Origin: Chitinophagales bacterium
Lineage (GTDB): Bacteria; Bacteroidota; Bacteroidia; Chitinophagales; JADIYW01
Length of the DNA stretch: 64,000 bases
NCBI GenBank assembly: GCA_020636535.1
Contig: JACJXT010000011.1
Span: forward strand, 1,364,001 to 1,428,000
Direction of reading: 5' to 3'
Shown here: positions 51,698 through 60,472 of the stretch, in pieces
Layout of the letters: the number at the start of each line of letters is the position of its first letter
How positions within the stretch are numbered: position 1 is the stretch's first letter
Notes under the pieces: model-generated
The model's database searches: none
What the model was told of the DNA's origin: nothing
The model's input: only the letters and a program-made list of their open reading frames with translations
Position numbers and translations under genes: made by a program

Positions 51698-52677
51698 AGA
51701 TATTTATAGTAAATTAATTCACGGTCTTCTTGTTTCCCAGAATTATCAGTTGGAATAAATACAGTAATTAAAACAATTGGTCTATTATTTATACTTGTAA
51801 AATAAATAGTTGGATTTGCAAAGTTTTGAGAGTTATGGTGTGTTTTAAATTGAATAGGAATTGCTTTGTCTATGTTTTCATTATAGAAGAAACAATTCCA
51901 AGTACCAAAATTATTCTTTGTGCCTTGTCCTTCTATAATTAAAAAGCTGTAATTATTATATATAAAATTATCTCTATCACCAATATTGCCTTTTAAGTTG
52001 TACTCTAACAAAGCATTGTCTATACATGATTCTATATTGCTTTGCCAATTATTAAAATCATATAACGAACCACTTGCTTGTCGGTCTACATTACCATGAC
52101 ACCAATAGTGAAAACCTAAGTTGACGATATTTTCATCTGCATAATAGATATTTGGTGTGCCTTCCGCATCAGAAGAAAGTGTATGACCAATATCTTTGCT
52201 TTTACTAAAATTATTATTTAATAAATCATTAAAATTATTATACCATACTACTTTAAGATGATTGTTTGGTTCTTGTTCCCAAGCTACTACAAAATTATTG
52301 TTGGCTGTTTTATAAATAGTTGGTTGTGATGCCTTTGTTGCTAATTGTTTTTTAAATTCCCAATGAATTAAATCAGTACTTAAAGCCAAGCTTACACAAA
52401 ACTGATTGTTTATTGTACTATGATATACACCAATAAATGTATCATTTTGATGAGCAATTATTTTAATGCAATCTAAAGTATTACCTTTATTATCTTCACT
52501 TTGATATTGATAAACATCAGCAGTAGTAACATCAAAAATAAAGTTATTTAACTGCATAATTGTACTATCAATTATTGAATCATGTTGCACCATTTTATTA
52601 CAAACAGTAATGCATGGTTTTTCTTTCTTACATGATAATATTGAAATTATTATAAAAGCATATAGTATATATTTCAT
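51694..52677 (-). CDS. Lipoprotein with a GH43-like beta-propeller, function unknown
   Basis: A 327-residue lipoprotein (MKYILYAFIIISILSC). The body has repeated four-stranded units with motifs like FIGVYHST, FCVSLALSTDLIHWEFKKQLATKASQPTI and NFVVAWEQEP, as seen in five-bladed glycosyl-hydrolase-43/62-type propellers where STDLxxWE recurs. Catalytic acids cannot be assigned. It is followed downstream (in its direction) by a convergent gene, sharing a 4-bp stop overlap. Confidence 0.6.
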   Translation of the reverse strand: MKYILYAFIIISILSCKKEKPCITVCNKMVQHDSIIDSTIMQLNNFIFDVTTADVYQYQSEDNKGNTLDCIKIIAHQNDTFIGVYHSTINNQFCVSLALSTDLIHWEFKKQLATKASQPTIYKTANNNFVVAWEQEPNNHLKVVWYNNFNDLLNNNFSKSKDIGHTLSSDAEGTPNIYYADENIVNLGFHYWCHGNVDRQASGSLYDFNNWQSNIESCIDNALLEYNLKGNIGDRDNFIYNNYSFLIIEGQGTKNNFGTWNCFFYNENIDKAIPIQFKTHHNSQNFANPTIYFTSINNRPIVLITVFIPTDNSGKQEDRELIYYKYL

Positions 52678-52686
52678 TATTTATTA

Positions 52687-53343
52687 TTATTCCAGGTTAA
52701 ATACAATTCCACCTTCAATCCAACCTCTGCTACCAATATTGAATTGCAAATATGGTGAAACTACTGTTTTTAATTGTATACCAAATGGACAAAAATTAAG
52801 TGTTGGTAATAATTTACTGCTTCTGTCATTGCCATAGTCATAATTTGTTTCTGCTGTTTTAGACATTAACAATAGCAAACCAAAATCAGTACCTAAATAA
52901 AGGTCAATTAAATTGTGTTCTAAATAATGGAAATAAATGCATGGCATAAAAGCATAATATTGTTTAAAAGTTCTAAGAGCAAAAACCGAGTCTTTATATG
53001 GCGTAGTATATGTTCTTGTTTGAAATTCTGTAGTAAACGCAGCACCTACAGCCAATTTAGGTTTAACACGATGCTCAAATGCTAAGTTGATAGAACCTAG
53101 CTTAAATTGTTGCTCATTATCAATTTGTCTAAATGTTGGATTATTAGATGGAAGCAATACATCAGTGTTGGCTAATAATCGTTTGGCTAAGATATTATTG
53201 AAAGTATTATAAGCGTAACCAATTTTTATTTTATTTTTAGAAGTATATTTAGAAAAATAGTTAGTTCTAGAAAAACTAAAAGAAAAACTTAAGCCGAACA
53301 ATAAAAATAATAAGCAATACTTCACCACAATAAATATAGTCAA
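52687..53343 (-). CDS. Putative outer-membrane beta-barrel protein
   Basis: A 218-residue protein with a hydrophobic N-terminal signal (KYCLLFLLFGLSFSFSFS) and alternating aromatic/polar strands such as NLAFEHRVKPKLAVGAAF and TYTTPYKDSVF, ending WIEGGIVFNLE, a C-terminal strand suited to BAM recognition. Start is TTG at 53343 or one of two GTGs at 53325-53328. It precedes the propeller lipoprotein by 9 bp, suggesting an operon. Confidence 0.65.
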   Translation of the reverse strand: MTIFIVVKYCLLFLLFGLSFSFSFSRTNYFSKYTSKNKIKIGYAYNTFNNILAKRLLANTDVLLPSNNPTFRQIDNEQQFKLGSINLAFEHRVKPKLAVGAAFTTEFQTRTYTTPYKDSVFALRTFKQYYAFMPCIYFHYLEHNLIDLYLGTDFGLLLLMSKTAETNYDYGNDRSSKLLPTLNFCPFGIQLKTVVSPYLQFNIGSRGWIEGGIVFNLE

Positions 53344-53461
53344 TTCTAAAATATATTTACGATAATTGCCAATAAATCTTATTTTGTTGACTTAGACTAC
53401 TTCGCTACTTTCATTTGCTTGTAATGGAAATAGGTAATATAATAAAGTATATTAAGAAAAA

Positions 53462-54013
53462 TTATTTTTTCTTTGGAGCAATATAGGCAATCATTTTTCT
53501 ACCTTCTAAGTTTGGCATTGCTTCTAAAGCACCATATTCTGCTAAAGATTCAGCAAATTTTAAGAGTAATAATTCGCCTCTATCTTTAAAAACAATATTT
53601 CTACCTCTAAATTGTACATAGATTTTAACTTTCGAACCTTCGTTCAAAAATTTAATAGCATGTTTTAATTTAAAGTCTAAATCGTGGTCGTCTGTATTTG
53701 GTGTAAAACGAATCTCTTTAACTTCAGTCTTCTTTTGTTTAGCTTTAATTTCTTTCTCTTTTTTCTTTTTGTCGTAAAGAAATTTATTGTAATCTACAAT
53801 TCTACATACAGGTGGTTTGGCATTTGGAGAGATTTCTACTAAATCCAACTCCAACTCTTTTGCCAATTTAAGTGCTTGGTCTGTTTTGTACACACCATTC
53901 TCAATGTTTTCGCCAACTACTCTAACTTCAGGTACTCTGATGTCTGTATTAATTCTGTGTTCTCTTTCCTTTTGCTTAAAAGGTCTTCTATTGTTTTTTC
54001 TTCTTGATATCAA
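53462..54013 (-). CDS. infC: Translation initiation factor IF-3
   Basis: A complete IF-3 of about 183 residues: N-terminal domain (HRINTDIRVPEVRVVGENIENGVYKT, LDLVEISPNAKPPVCRIVDYNKF), lysine-rich linker helix and C-terminal domain (VKEIRFTPNTDDHDLDFKLKHA). There is no ATG; TTG at 54013 is listed, but ATA (54010) and ATT (54022) are also in frame. infC classically uses rare AUU/AUA-type starts that let IF-3 repress itself. It lies 16 bp after thrS. The rpmI and rplT genes that usually follow are absent. Confidence 0.95.
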   Translation of the reverse strand: MISRRKNNRRPFKQKEREHRINTDIRVPEVRVVGENIENGVYKTDQALKLAKELELDLVEISPNAKPPVCRIVDYNKFLYDKKKKEKEIKAKQKKTEVKEIRFTPNTDDHDLDFKLKHAIKFLNEGSKVKIYVQFRGRNIVFKDRGELLLLKFAESLAEYGALEAMPNLEGRKMIAYIAPKKK

Positions 54014-54029
54014 GTTTAAAATTTTAGTC

Positions 54030-55964
54030 CTAAAAATAAGTATCTTTTAACTCTTTTTGTAATAAATCGATAAAATCTTTTACAGTTTCTGAGCCAATAT
54101 CACCTTCTCCGTGTTTTCTGATAGAAATTGTATTGTTTTCTACCTCTTTTTCACCAATAATAATGCTATAAGGAATTTTTTTAAGAGCAGCATCTCTAAT
54201 TTTTTTACCAATTTTTTCTGCTCTATCATCTACTTTAGTTCTAAAGCCATTTTCTTTTAATAATTTTTGAACTTCGTTAGCATATTCCATAAATTTATCA
54301 CTAATAGGTAAAATAGCAATTTGTTGTGGTACTATCCAAAGTGGTAAATTTCCTGCATAGTGTTCTAGTAGAAATCCAATAAATCGTTCGTGTGTACTTA
54401 ATGGAGCTCTATGGATAATAATTGGATATTCTTCTTCGTTATTTTGATTAATATATTTTAGATTAAATCGTTCGCCTTGTGCAAAATCAACTTGATTCGT
54501 AGCTAAGGTAAACTCACGACCAATGGCAGAAAAAATTTGAATATCAATTTTTGGTCCGTAAAATGCTGCTTCATCTTCAACTTCTACAAAAGGAATATTT
54601 AATTCTACTAATGCATTTCTAACCATAGTTTCTGTTTCTTGCCATAATTCTGGAGCATCAATATATTTCTGACCTAATTTTTTTGGATCGTGTTTACTTA
54701 AACGCATATGATATTTATCAATACCAAAAATTTTAAAGTATTTTAAATACATTTCGTTTACTGCTTTAAATTCAGTAGCAAATTGGTCTTTGGTACAATA
54801 AATATGAGCATCGTTCATTTGCATACTTCGTACTCGCATAATACCAAACAAAGCACCAGAATCTTCATAGCGATAACAAGTACCATATTCTGCTAAACGA
54901 ATTGGTAAATCTTTGTACGACTTTGGCATCGCACTAAAAATTTTATGATGATGCGGACAGTTCATTGATTTTAAATAGTACTTCGTATTGTCTAAAACCA
55001 TTGGTGGAAACATAGAATCTTCATAGTATGGAAGATGTCCACTTCTCAAATACAACTCTTCTTTAGCAATGTGTGGTGTCTTTACTCTAAAGTAACCAGC
55101 TTCTTCTTCAGTTTTTTTAGCCAACGACTCTAATTGTTCAATGATAAAAGCACCATTTGGCATCCAAAGTGGCAAACCTGGTCCAACTTCTTCATCAAAA
55201 GTATAGATTTCTAATTGCTGACCTAATTTTCTGTGGTCTCTTTTTTCTGCTTCTTCTAAGAATTTAATATAATCATCTAATTCTTGTTGATTAGGAAAAG
55301 TAATACCATAAATTCTAGTTAATTGTTTGTTGTTTGCATCCCCACGCCAATATGCACCAGCTAATTTAGTTAACTTAATGGCTTTGATAAAACCAGTATT
55401 CGGAATGTGTGGACCTCTACATAAATCTACAAAATTACCTTGCTGATAAAAGGTGATGTTTCCATCTTGTAAATCTTCTAATAATTCTAATTTATATTCG
55501 TCTCCTTTGTCTTTAAAATAGGCAATAGCATCTGCTTTGCTAATTTCTTTTCTAACATACTCATTTTTTTGAGCAGCTAATTCTTTCATCTTTTTTTCGA
55601 TTTTTGGTAAATCGTCTAAAGAAATATTTGCAGAACCAGTATCAATATCGTAGTAAAAACCATTTTCAATTGGAGGACCAATCCCAAATTTAATTCCAGT
55701 ATATAAAGCTTCAAGCGCTTCAGCCATTAAGTGAGCCGAAGAATGCCAAAAGGTAGATTTTGCGTTTGTGTCATTCCATGTCAATAAGTTAACGGTAGCA
55801 TCATTGTTAATAGGTCGGGTTGCGTCCCAAACCTCGCCATTAACTTCTGCTGCTAATACTTTTTTCGCTAAACTGTTGCTTAGCTGATTAGCAATTTCTA
55901 AGGCAGTAACTCCTTTGTCATAAGATTTAACTGCACCATCTGGAAATGTAATTTTTACGCTCAT
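54030..55964 (-). CDS. thrS: Threonyl-tRNA synthetase
   Basis: A 644-residue class II synthetase, full length. The TGS domain opens VKITFPDGAVKSY; the editing domain has HSSAHLMAEALEALY; the catalytic domain includes the zinc ligands in KSMNCPHHHKIF and later histidines, motif 2 around RYEDSGALFGIMRVRSMQMND and motif 3 LPLWIVPQQ region. The anticodon-binding domain ends it. It charges tRNA-Thr and clears mischarged serine. It forms a two-gene operon with infC. Confidence 0.98.
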   Translation of the reverse strand: MSVKITFPDGAVKSYDKGVTALEIANQLSNSLAKKVLAAEVNGEVWDATRPINNDATVNLLTWNDTNAKSTFWHSSAHLMAEALEALYTGIKFGIGPPIENGFYYDIDTGSANISLDDLPKIEKKMKELAAQKNEYVRKEISKADAIAYFKDKGDEYKLELLEDLQDGNITFYQQGNFVDLCRGPHIPNTGFIKAIKLTKLAGAYWRGDANNKQLTRIYGITFPNQQELDDYIKFLEEAEKRDHRKLGQQLEIYTFDEEVGPGLPLWMPNGAFIIEQLESLAKKTEEEAGYFRVKTPHIAKEELYLRSGHLPYYEDSMFPPMVLDNTKYYLKSMNCPHHHKIFSAMPKSYKDLPIRLAEYGTCYRYEDSGALFGIMRVRSMQMNDAHIYCTKDQFATEFKAVNEMYLKYFKIFGIDKYHMRLSKHDPKKLGQKYIDAPELWQETETMVRNALVELNIPFVEVEDEAAFYGPKIDIQIFSAIGREFTLATNQVDFAQGERFNLKYINQNNEEEYPIIIHRAPLSTHERFIGFLLEHYAGNLPLWIVPQQIAILPISDKFMEYANEVQKLLKENGFRTKVDDRAEKIGKKIRDAALKKIPYSIIIGEKEVENNTISIRKHGEGDIGSETVKDFIDLLQKELKDTYF

Positions 55965-56026
55965 TATTGCAAAGTTAAGGAGTTAAATGCGATTAGAGCA
56001 ATATTTAATTAAAGATATTATTAAAA

Positions 56027-57104
56027 TTATTGCTTATGAATTAAGTATGCTTTTATAAATGGCGTTAGATTTCCGTTTAAAACATCATCTGGATTATTGG
56101 ATTTATAGTTTGTTCTTAAATCTTTTACCCATCTATCGTCTAAAACATAAGAACGAATTTGAGAACCCCATTCATTTTTCATTTTCTGAGCTTCTAGTGC
56201 ATCTCTTGCTTCTAGTTGTTTTTGCAACTCTAATTCGTACAAGCGAGATTGTAACATTTTTAAAGCTGTTTCTCTATTTTGAATTTGCGAGCGTTGTTGT
56301 TGACATTCGCAAACAATACCAGTTGGAATGTGTTTAACACGAACAGCAGATTCTGTTTTATTGACATGCTGACCACCTGCACCTTGAGCTCTAAAAGTAT
56401 CCCATTCTAAATCAGCTGGATTGATTTCAATTTCAATAGAATCATCAACTACTGGATGAACGAAAACAGAAGAGAAAGAAGTCATTCGTTTTCCTTGTGC
56501 ATTAAATGGAGAAACTCTAACCAAACGATGTACTCCATTTTCGCCTTTTAGCATACCAAAAGCATAATCGCCAGAAAATTCTAGAGCTACAGATTTAATT
56601 CCTGCAACATCTCCATCTTGTAAATTGAGTTCTTTTACGGCGAATCCATTTTTTTCGCCCCACATAATATACATACGCATAAGCATAGACGACCAATCGC
56701 AAGCTTCTGTACCACCAGCACCAGCATTAATTTCTAAAATAGCACCTAAAACATCTTCTTCTTTTTTAAGTGTTGATTTGAATTCTGCTTCATCAAATGT
56801 AAGTAGTGTTTTTTCATATTGTGCCTCTACTTCTTCGTCAGTAGCTTCGCCCAACTCATTAAATTCTTTTAAAACAGTTAAGTCATCAAAGGTAGTTTGT
56901 AAATCATCATACATGGCTACCCAAAATTTATTTTGCTTAATTGATTTTAATAATGCTTGTGCTTCAATTTGGTTGTCCCAAAAATTTGGTGCTAAAGTTT
57001 TAGCTTCATCGTCTTTAATTTGTTCTCTCTTTGAAGCGATGTCAAAGATACCTCCCTAAAGTATGCAACTTTTCGTTTAGTGTTTTATGTTGTTCATTTG
57101 TCAT
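56027..57104 (-). CDS. prfB: Peptide chain release factor 2 with programmed +1 frameshift
   Basis: The gene starts at ATG 57104 with 20 codons (MTNEQHKTLNEKLHTLGRYL), reaches an in-frame TGA at 57042-57044 and continues in the +1 frame from 57043 for 338 residues, giving about 358 in total. The second frame begins DIASKREQIKDDEA. The RF2 anticodon tripeptide SPF is in RVSPFNAQGKRM and the catalytic GGQ in AGGQHVNKTES. RF2 releases at UGA and UAA, so low RF2 promotes the shift and makes more RF2. Reading only from the internal ATG (56914) would miss the N-terminal 63 residues. Confidence 0.97.
57041..57060 (-). promoter_or_regulatory. prfB: prfB frameshift site
   Basis: On the minus strand the site reads GGGAGG, TAT, CTT, TGA, C. 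The internal Shine-Dalgarno-like GGGAGG lies just 3 nt before the CTT slippery codon, and TGA plus a C is the weak stop context. All elements match the classical RF2 recoding signal. This is striking in a genome with almost no Shine-Dalgarno sequences at gene starts. Confidence 0.95.
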
Positions 57105-57155
57105 AATGCGTGCAAAGATAGTTAATTGAAATATTATGTTGTATTAGTAATTGAT

Positions 57156-57191
57156 TAAAAATAAAAAAGCACCACATAAGAGTGATGCTTT
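57156..57191 (-). terminator. Intrinsic terminator after the DUF1573 gene
   Basis: AAAGCATCAC (57191-57182 on the minus strand) pairs with GTGGTGCTTT apart from one mismatch, with a 6-nt loop, and is followed by TTTTTTATTTTT. It separates the DUF1573 gene from prfB downstream. Confidence 0.85.
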
Positions 57192-57215
57192 AAATATTTT
57201 TAAACTAAGTAAGTT

Positions 57216-57842
57216 TTATTTAGCTGCTTTCTTAGCTGCTTTTTTAGCTTTTCTTAATTCTTTTTTTGTTTGTGCTTTAACCACACCTTCTTCTTTTTCG
57301 ATTTTAGCTTCAGTTTTTTCAACAACTTTAGTTGGCACTGGAGCTACTGCAGGAACTGGTTTTGGAGCAGGAGCAACTTTAGGTGCTTCTACTTGTGGAG
57401 CATCTACTGGTTGAAATTGTGGCACTTGAGGTGCTTCTTCAACAGCTGGAGCATTAACTGTTCCGTGAATTCTTAATGTTACTACTGGTGTAGTTGCAGA
57501 GTTTGTATTTACAGTAACTGTTTTAGAAAAAGGACCAACTCTATTTGTATCATATTTTACTTGGATTACAGATTTTGCACCTGGTAAAACTGGATCTTTA
57601 GAGTAAGATGGTACTGTACAACCACAAGAACCTCTTGCATTAGTTATTTGTAATGGCTCAGTCCCTGGATTTGTAAAAGTAAATTCTCTTACACCATTAG
57701 AACCTTTTTCGATTGAACCATAGTCTATTTCTGATACATCAAATTTAATGTCAGAATTTACTCCTGCTGGAGCATCTGTAGTTTGAGCCATTCCTACAAG
57801 CGTAAGAACTGTCAAACACATTAGAAAGTAAATCTTTTTCAT
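57216..57842 (-). CDS. DUF1573 domain protein with a Lys/Ala-rich tail
   Basis: A 208-residue exported protein: signal peptide MKKIYFLMCLTVLTLVGMAQ, then an immunoglobulin-like DUF1573 domain (about 28-130) with FDVSEIDYGSIEKGSNGVREFTFTN and ARGSCGCTVPSYSKDPVLPGAKS. A Pro/Ala/Val-rich spacer (about 135-175) and a basic KKELRKAKKAAKKAAK end follow. The Pro-Ala spacer could cross peptidoglycan and the basic end could bind acidic polymers; both are inferences. The function of DUF1573 is unknown. Confidence 0.85.
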   Translation of the reverse strand: MKKIYFLMCLTVLTLVGMAQTTDAPAGVNSDIKFDVSEIDYGSIEKGSNGVREFTFTNPGTEPLQITNARGSCGCTVPSYSKDPVLPGAKSVIQVKYDTNRVGPFSKTVTVNTNSATTPVVTLRIHGTVNAPAVEEAPQVPQFQPVDAPQVEAPKVAPAPKPVPAVAPVPTKVVEKTEAKIEKEEGVVKAQTKKELRKAKKAAKKAAK

Positions 57843-57865
57843 ACTAAACTTTTAATTTGTTTAAT

Positions 57866-57897
57866 CAAATGTAGTGCCTTATTTGTAGTTTTCTAAA
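57866..57897 (-). promoter_or_regulatory. Promoter of the DUF1573 gene
   Basis: Minus strand: TTTA at 57897-57894, 20 bp, then TACATTTG at 57873-57866, an exact TAnnTTTG. Initiation near 57860 would give a leader of about 18 nt. Confidence 0.6.
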
Positions 57898-57930
57898 TTT
57901 ATTAAGGAAAATAATTATACATTAACATAG

Positions 57931-57960
57931 TTTCACATTTAAAATAATCTATTAAATTTG
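57931..57960 (+). promoter_or_regulatory. Promoter of the outer-membrane beta-barrel gene
   Basis: TTTC at 57931-57934, 18 bp, then TAAATTTG at 57953-57960. Transcription would begin at about 57965, next to the ATG at 57967, so a leaderless or nearly leaderless message is likely. This also argues against the TTG at 57958 as start. Confidence 0.6.
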
Positions 57961-57966
57961 TCAATT

Positions 57967-58644
57967 ATGCGTAAAACATTCCTATTCTTTTTTGTATTTA
58001 GCTGTTTTTTAGCGACTTATGCTCAAACCAATTTCTATTTAGGTGGAAAAGCTGGATTTAATATTGCACATATTAGAAAAATAGAAAATCCTACTGGATT
58101 TGATAATAAAATTAATTTAGGATCTAATGTTGGATTTATTTTTAGAGTAGATGTACACAAAAATATTGCTGTACAAGCAGGTTGGAATTTTTCTCAAAAA
58201 GGACAACGCTGGAAAAATAAAACGGATACTATACAATACTATCAAAAGTTTAGTTTGAATTATATGGAATTTCCTTTGCTTGGTGTTGCAAAATTTGGAA
58301 ATGAAAAATTTAAAGCCTTAATTTATTTAGGTACTTATTTTGGATATTGGACAGGTGTTTCTATTCAATATAGTCAAACTTTAGATAAAAGAACAATATA
58401 TAAATATAATGAAGATTATTCTTTAAGTAGCAACACTAAACGATTTGATATGGGCATTGCTTCTGGTATTGGTTTGAATATTAAAGCAGGTAATGGTTGG
58501 TTAGATATTGCTGTTCGACACAATGCAGGTATGATTAGTATTTTAAAAAATGATAAATTATATAATTGTAATATGAATATTTCTTTTGGTTATATTTATA
58601 ATGTAGGAACACTTTATAAGAAAACTAAAACAGAACAAGAATAA
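57967..58644 (+). CDS. Outer-membrane beta-barrel protein (PorT-like family)
   Basis: A 225-residue protein with a signal peptide (MRKTFLFFFVFSCFLATYAQ) and the family opening FYLGGKAGFNIAHIRK, then alternating strands including VHKNIAVQAGWNFSQKGQRWK and NYMEFPLLGVAKFG, typical of the 8-10-stranded OMP_b-brl_2 group that includes PorT. A true PorT role in type IX secretion cannot be claimed. It is divergent from the DUF1573 gene and followed by a terminator. Confidence 0.85.
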   Translation: MRKTFLFFFVFSCFLATYAQTNFYLGGKAGFNIAHIRKIENPTGFDNKINLGSNVGFIFRVDVHKNIAVQAGWNFSQKGQRWKNKTDTIQYYQKFSLNYMEFPLLGVAKFGNEKFKALIYLGTYFGYWTGVSIQYSQTLDKRTIYKYNEDYSLSSNTKRFDMGIASGIGLNIKAGNGWLDIAVRHNAGMISILKNDKLYNCNMNISFGYIYNVGTLYKKTKTEQE

Positions 58645-58668
58645 AAGTAATAATTATAAGTATTATTT

Positions 58669-58696
58669 ATTCTGAACTTGCTTCAGAATCTTTTTT
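58669..58696 (+). terminator. Intrinsic terminator after the beta-barrel gene
   Basis: ATTCTGAA and TTCAGAAT (58669-58689) form a perfect 8-bp stem, followed by CTTTTTT. The hairpin resembles the ATTC...GAATCTTTT hairpin at 60355-60380, so a repeat family may supply terminators here. Confidence 0.75.
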
Positions 58697-58742
58697 ATAA
58701 ATTAATAAAAAACATTTAAAATCATATAAAATAAAAAGTCCT

Positions 58743-59894
58743 ATGAAAAAATTATTTAAAACAATATTGATAGTAGCAGCTATATATTTATTGTTGTTAT
58801 TTTTTGGACCAAAACATCTTCAAAATGGTTTAAAATATTGGTTCTCTAATGTAGATGATTATAAGAAATTCGAAAATAATACTATAGTAAAATCAACGCT
58901 ACCAAGAGCTTGGAAACAAAGTAGTTTTTACAATAAAACACCATTAACTGAAGAAATGGAATCGTTTTTTAAAGAAAGACAAACTTGTGCTTTTTTAGTT
59001 ATTCAAGATGGAAAAATTATCAACGAACACTACTACGAGGATTATAATAGAAATACAATTTCTGGTTCTTTTTCTATGGCAAAAACTGTAAATGCTATGC
59101 TTATTGGAAAACTAATTGAGCAAGGAAAAATTGCGTCTGTTAATGATGATGTAAAAAAATATGTACCACAACTTAAACAAATTCCTAATGGCGTATTGAC
59201 ATTAAAAGATGTTTTAACCATGAGTGCTTCTTTTGATTGGAAAGAATCTTATTGGAATATTTTTTCTATGACAGCCGAGTCATATTATGGTGAAGATTTA
59301 GATAAACTTTTAGCCAAAATAAAGATGAGAAAAGATGAAAAACCTGGAACTATTTGGGAATATCAGAGTATTTGTACGCAAACGCTAGGTTACATTATAA
59401 AAAATGTAAGTGGTATGTCAGTCGCAGATTTTGCTACACAACAATTGTGGCAACCTTTAGGCATGGAAAATGATGCTTTGTGGAGTATCGATAAAAAAGA
59501 AGGCATAGAAAAATCGTTCTGTTGTATTAATGCAACTGCTAGAGATTTTGCCAAATTAGGTCAGTTATTTCTAGACAAAGGAAAAGTTGATTCTACACAA
59601 ATAATAAATGAAAATTGGTTGACTGAAATGACTAAACCAGCTTCGTATTTAAAAACTAAAGATGGTAGAACTTGCGATTGGTATGGCTATCAAATGTGGA
59701 TGATTAATTACAATAAATTACAAATTCCATATTTTAGAGGTGTTCATGGTCAGTTTATTTTTGTAATTCCAGAAAAAAATGCAATTATCGTTCGCTTAGG
59801 TAAAAAAATAAAAAAGCAAAATGTAGATGCACATGAACAAAACGACGATATTAAAACTTATATAAAATTTGGATTGAGTTTATTAGATGAATAA
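58743..59894 (+). CDS. Class C beta-lactamase-like serine hydrolase, membrane-anchored
   Basis: A 383-residue protein with an N-terminal membrane helix (about 6-22). The catalytic S111-M-A-K114 gives the nucleophile and base. The second motif is Y207-Q-S, with serine where penicillin-binding enzymes have asparagine (YxN). The third is near RGVHGQFI (HxG). It could be an esterase, peptidase or carboxypeptidase; beta-lactamase activity is not implied. It overlaps the GNAT gene by 8 bp. Confidence 0.88.
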   Translation: MKKLFKTILIVAAIYLLLLFFGPKHLQNGLKYWFSNVDDYKKFENNTIVKSTLPRAWKQSSFYNKTPLTEEMESFFKERQTCAFLVIQDGKIINEHYYEDYNRNTISGSFSMAKTVNAMLIGKLIEQGKIASVNDDVKKYVPQLKQIPNGVLTLKDVLTMSASFDWKESYWNIFSMTAESYYGEDLDKLLAKIKMRKDEKPGTIWEYQSICTQTLGYIIKNVSGMSVADFATQQLWQPLGMENDALWSIDKKEGIEKSFCCINATARDFAKLGQLFLDKGKVDSTQIINENWLTEMTKPASYLKTKDGRTCDWYGYQMWMINYNKLQIPYFRGVHGQFIFVIPEKNAIIVRLGKKIKKQNVDAHEQNDDIKTYIKFGLSLLDE

Positions 59895-60333
59895 TAATGT
59901 TATCATTAAAATAGTCGATTTTCAATCTGATTTGCAACAAGCATCTGTTGATTTACGAACCAGAGTTTTACGAACACCATTAGGTTTATCATTTTCTAAA
60001 GATGAATTATTAGCAGAAAACAATCAAATACATATTGTAGCAATACTAGATACTATTGTAGTTGGAACTTTACTATTACAAGCAATAAATGCATCAACCG
60101 TTAAAATGCGACAAGTAGCTGTTGATGACCAATTTCAGAATAAAGGCATAGGAAAAATGCTAGTTCAATTTACAGAAAACTATACTCAACAAAATCAATA
60201 CAAAATAATAGAGCTACACGCAAGATTGAATGCAGTACCATTCTACGAAAAATTAGCGTATCAAAAAATAGGAGATGAGTTTACAGAAGTCAATATTCCA
60301 CACTATAAAATGATAAAAAATATAGGTTATTGA
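59887..60333 (+). CDS. GNAT family N-acetyltransferase
   Basis: A 148-residue acetyltransferase. The acetyl-CoA loop QFQNKGIGKMLV (Q/RxxGxG) lies near residue 86, preceded by the core strand VKMRQVAVDD and followed by the family's ELHARLNAVPFYEKLAYQKIGDEF, as in ElaA-like and other small-molecule acetylases. Substrate unknown. The coupled start inside the serine hydrolase stop suggests a two-gene operon. Confidence 0.9.
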   Translation: MNNNVIIKIVDFQSDLQQASVDLRTRVLRTPLGLSFSKDELLAENNQIHIVAILDTIVVGTLLLQAINASTVKMRQVAVDDQFQNKGIGKMLVQFTENYTQQNQYKIIELHARLNAVPFYEKLAYQKIGDEFTEVNIPHYKMIKNIGY

Positions 60334-60350
60334 TTATATATATTATAAAT

Positions 60351-60445
60351 CGTCATTCTCAACTTGATTGGGAATCTTTTCTATGATTTTCACAACAGAT
60401 TCCTGATAAATTTCTTCGTATACTACGAAATTTTCAGGAATGACG
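60351..60445. repeat. 95-bp MITE-like element with CGTCATTC/GAATGACG ends
   Basis: CGTCATTC (60351-60358) is inverted at the right end as GAATGACG (60438-60445). Inside are two hairpins: ATTCTCAA / TTGGGAAT (60355-60375) followed by CTTTTC, which could terminate the GNAT transcript, and a larger stem at 60399-60441 (ATTCCTGA and AAATTTC pairing with GAAATTT and TCAGGAAT). The right half is homologous, inverted, to 61951-62013. Confidence 0.7.
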
Positions 60446-60472
60446 CTCTAATACACAATAGGTTTTATACTT

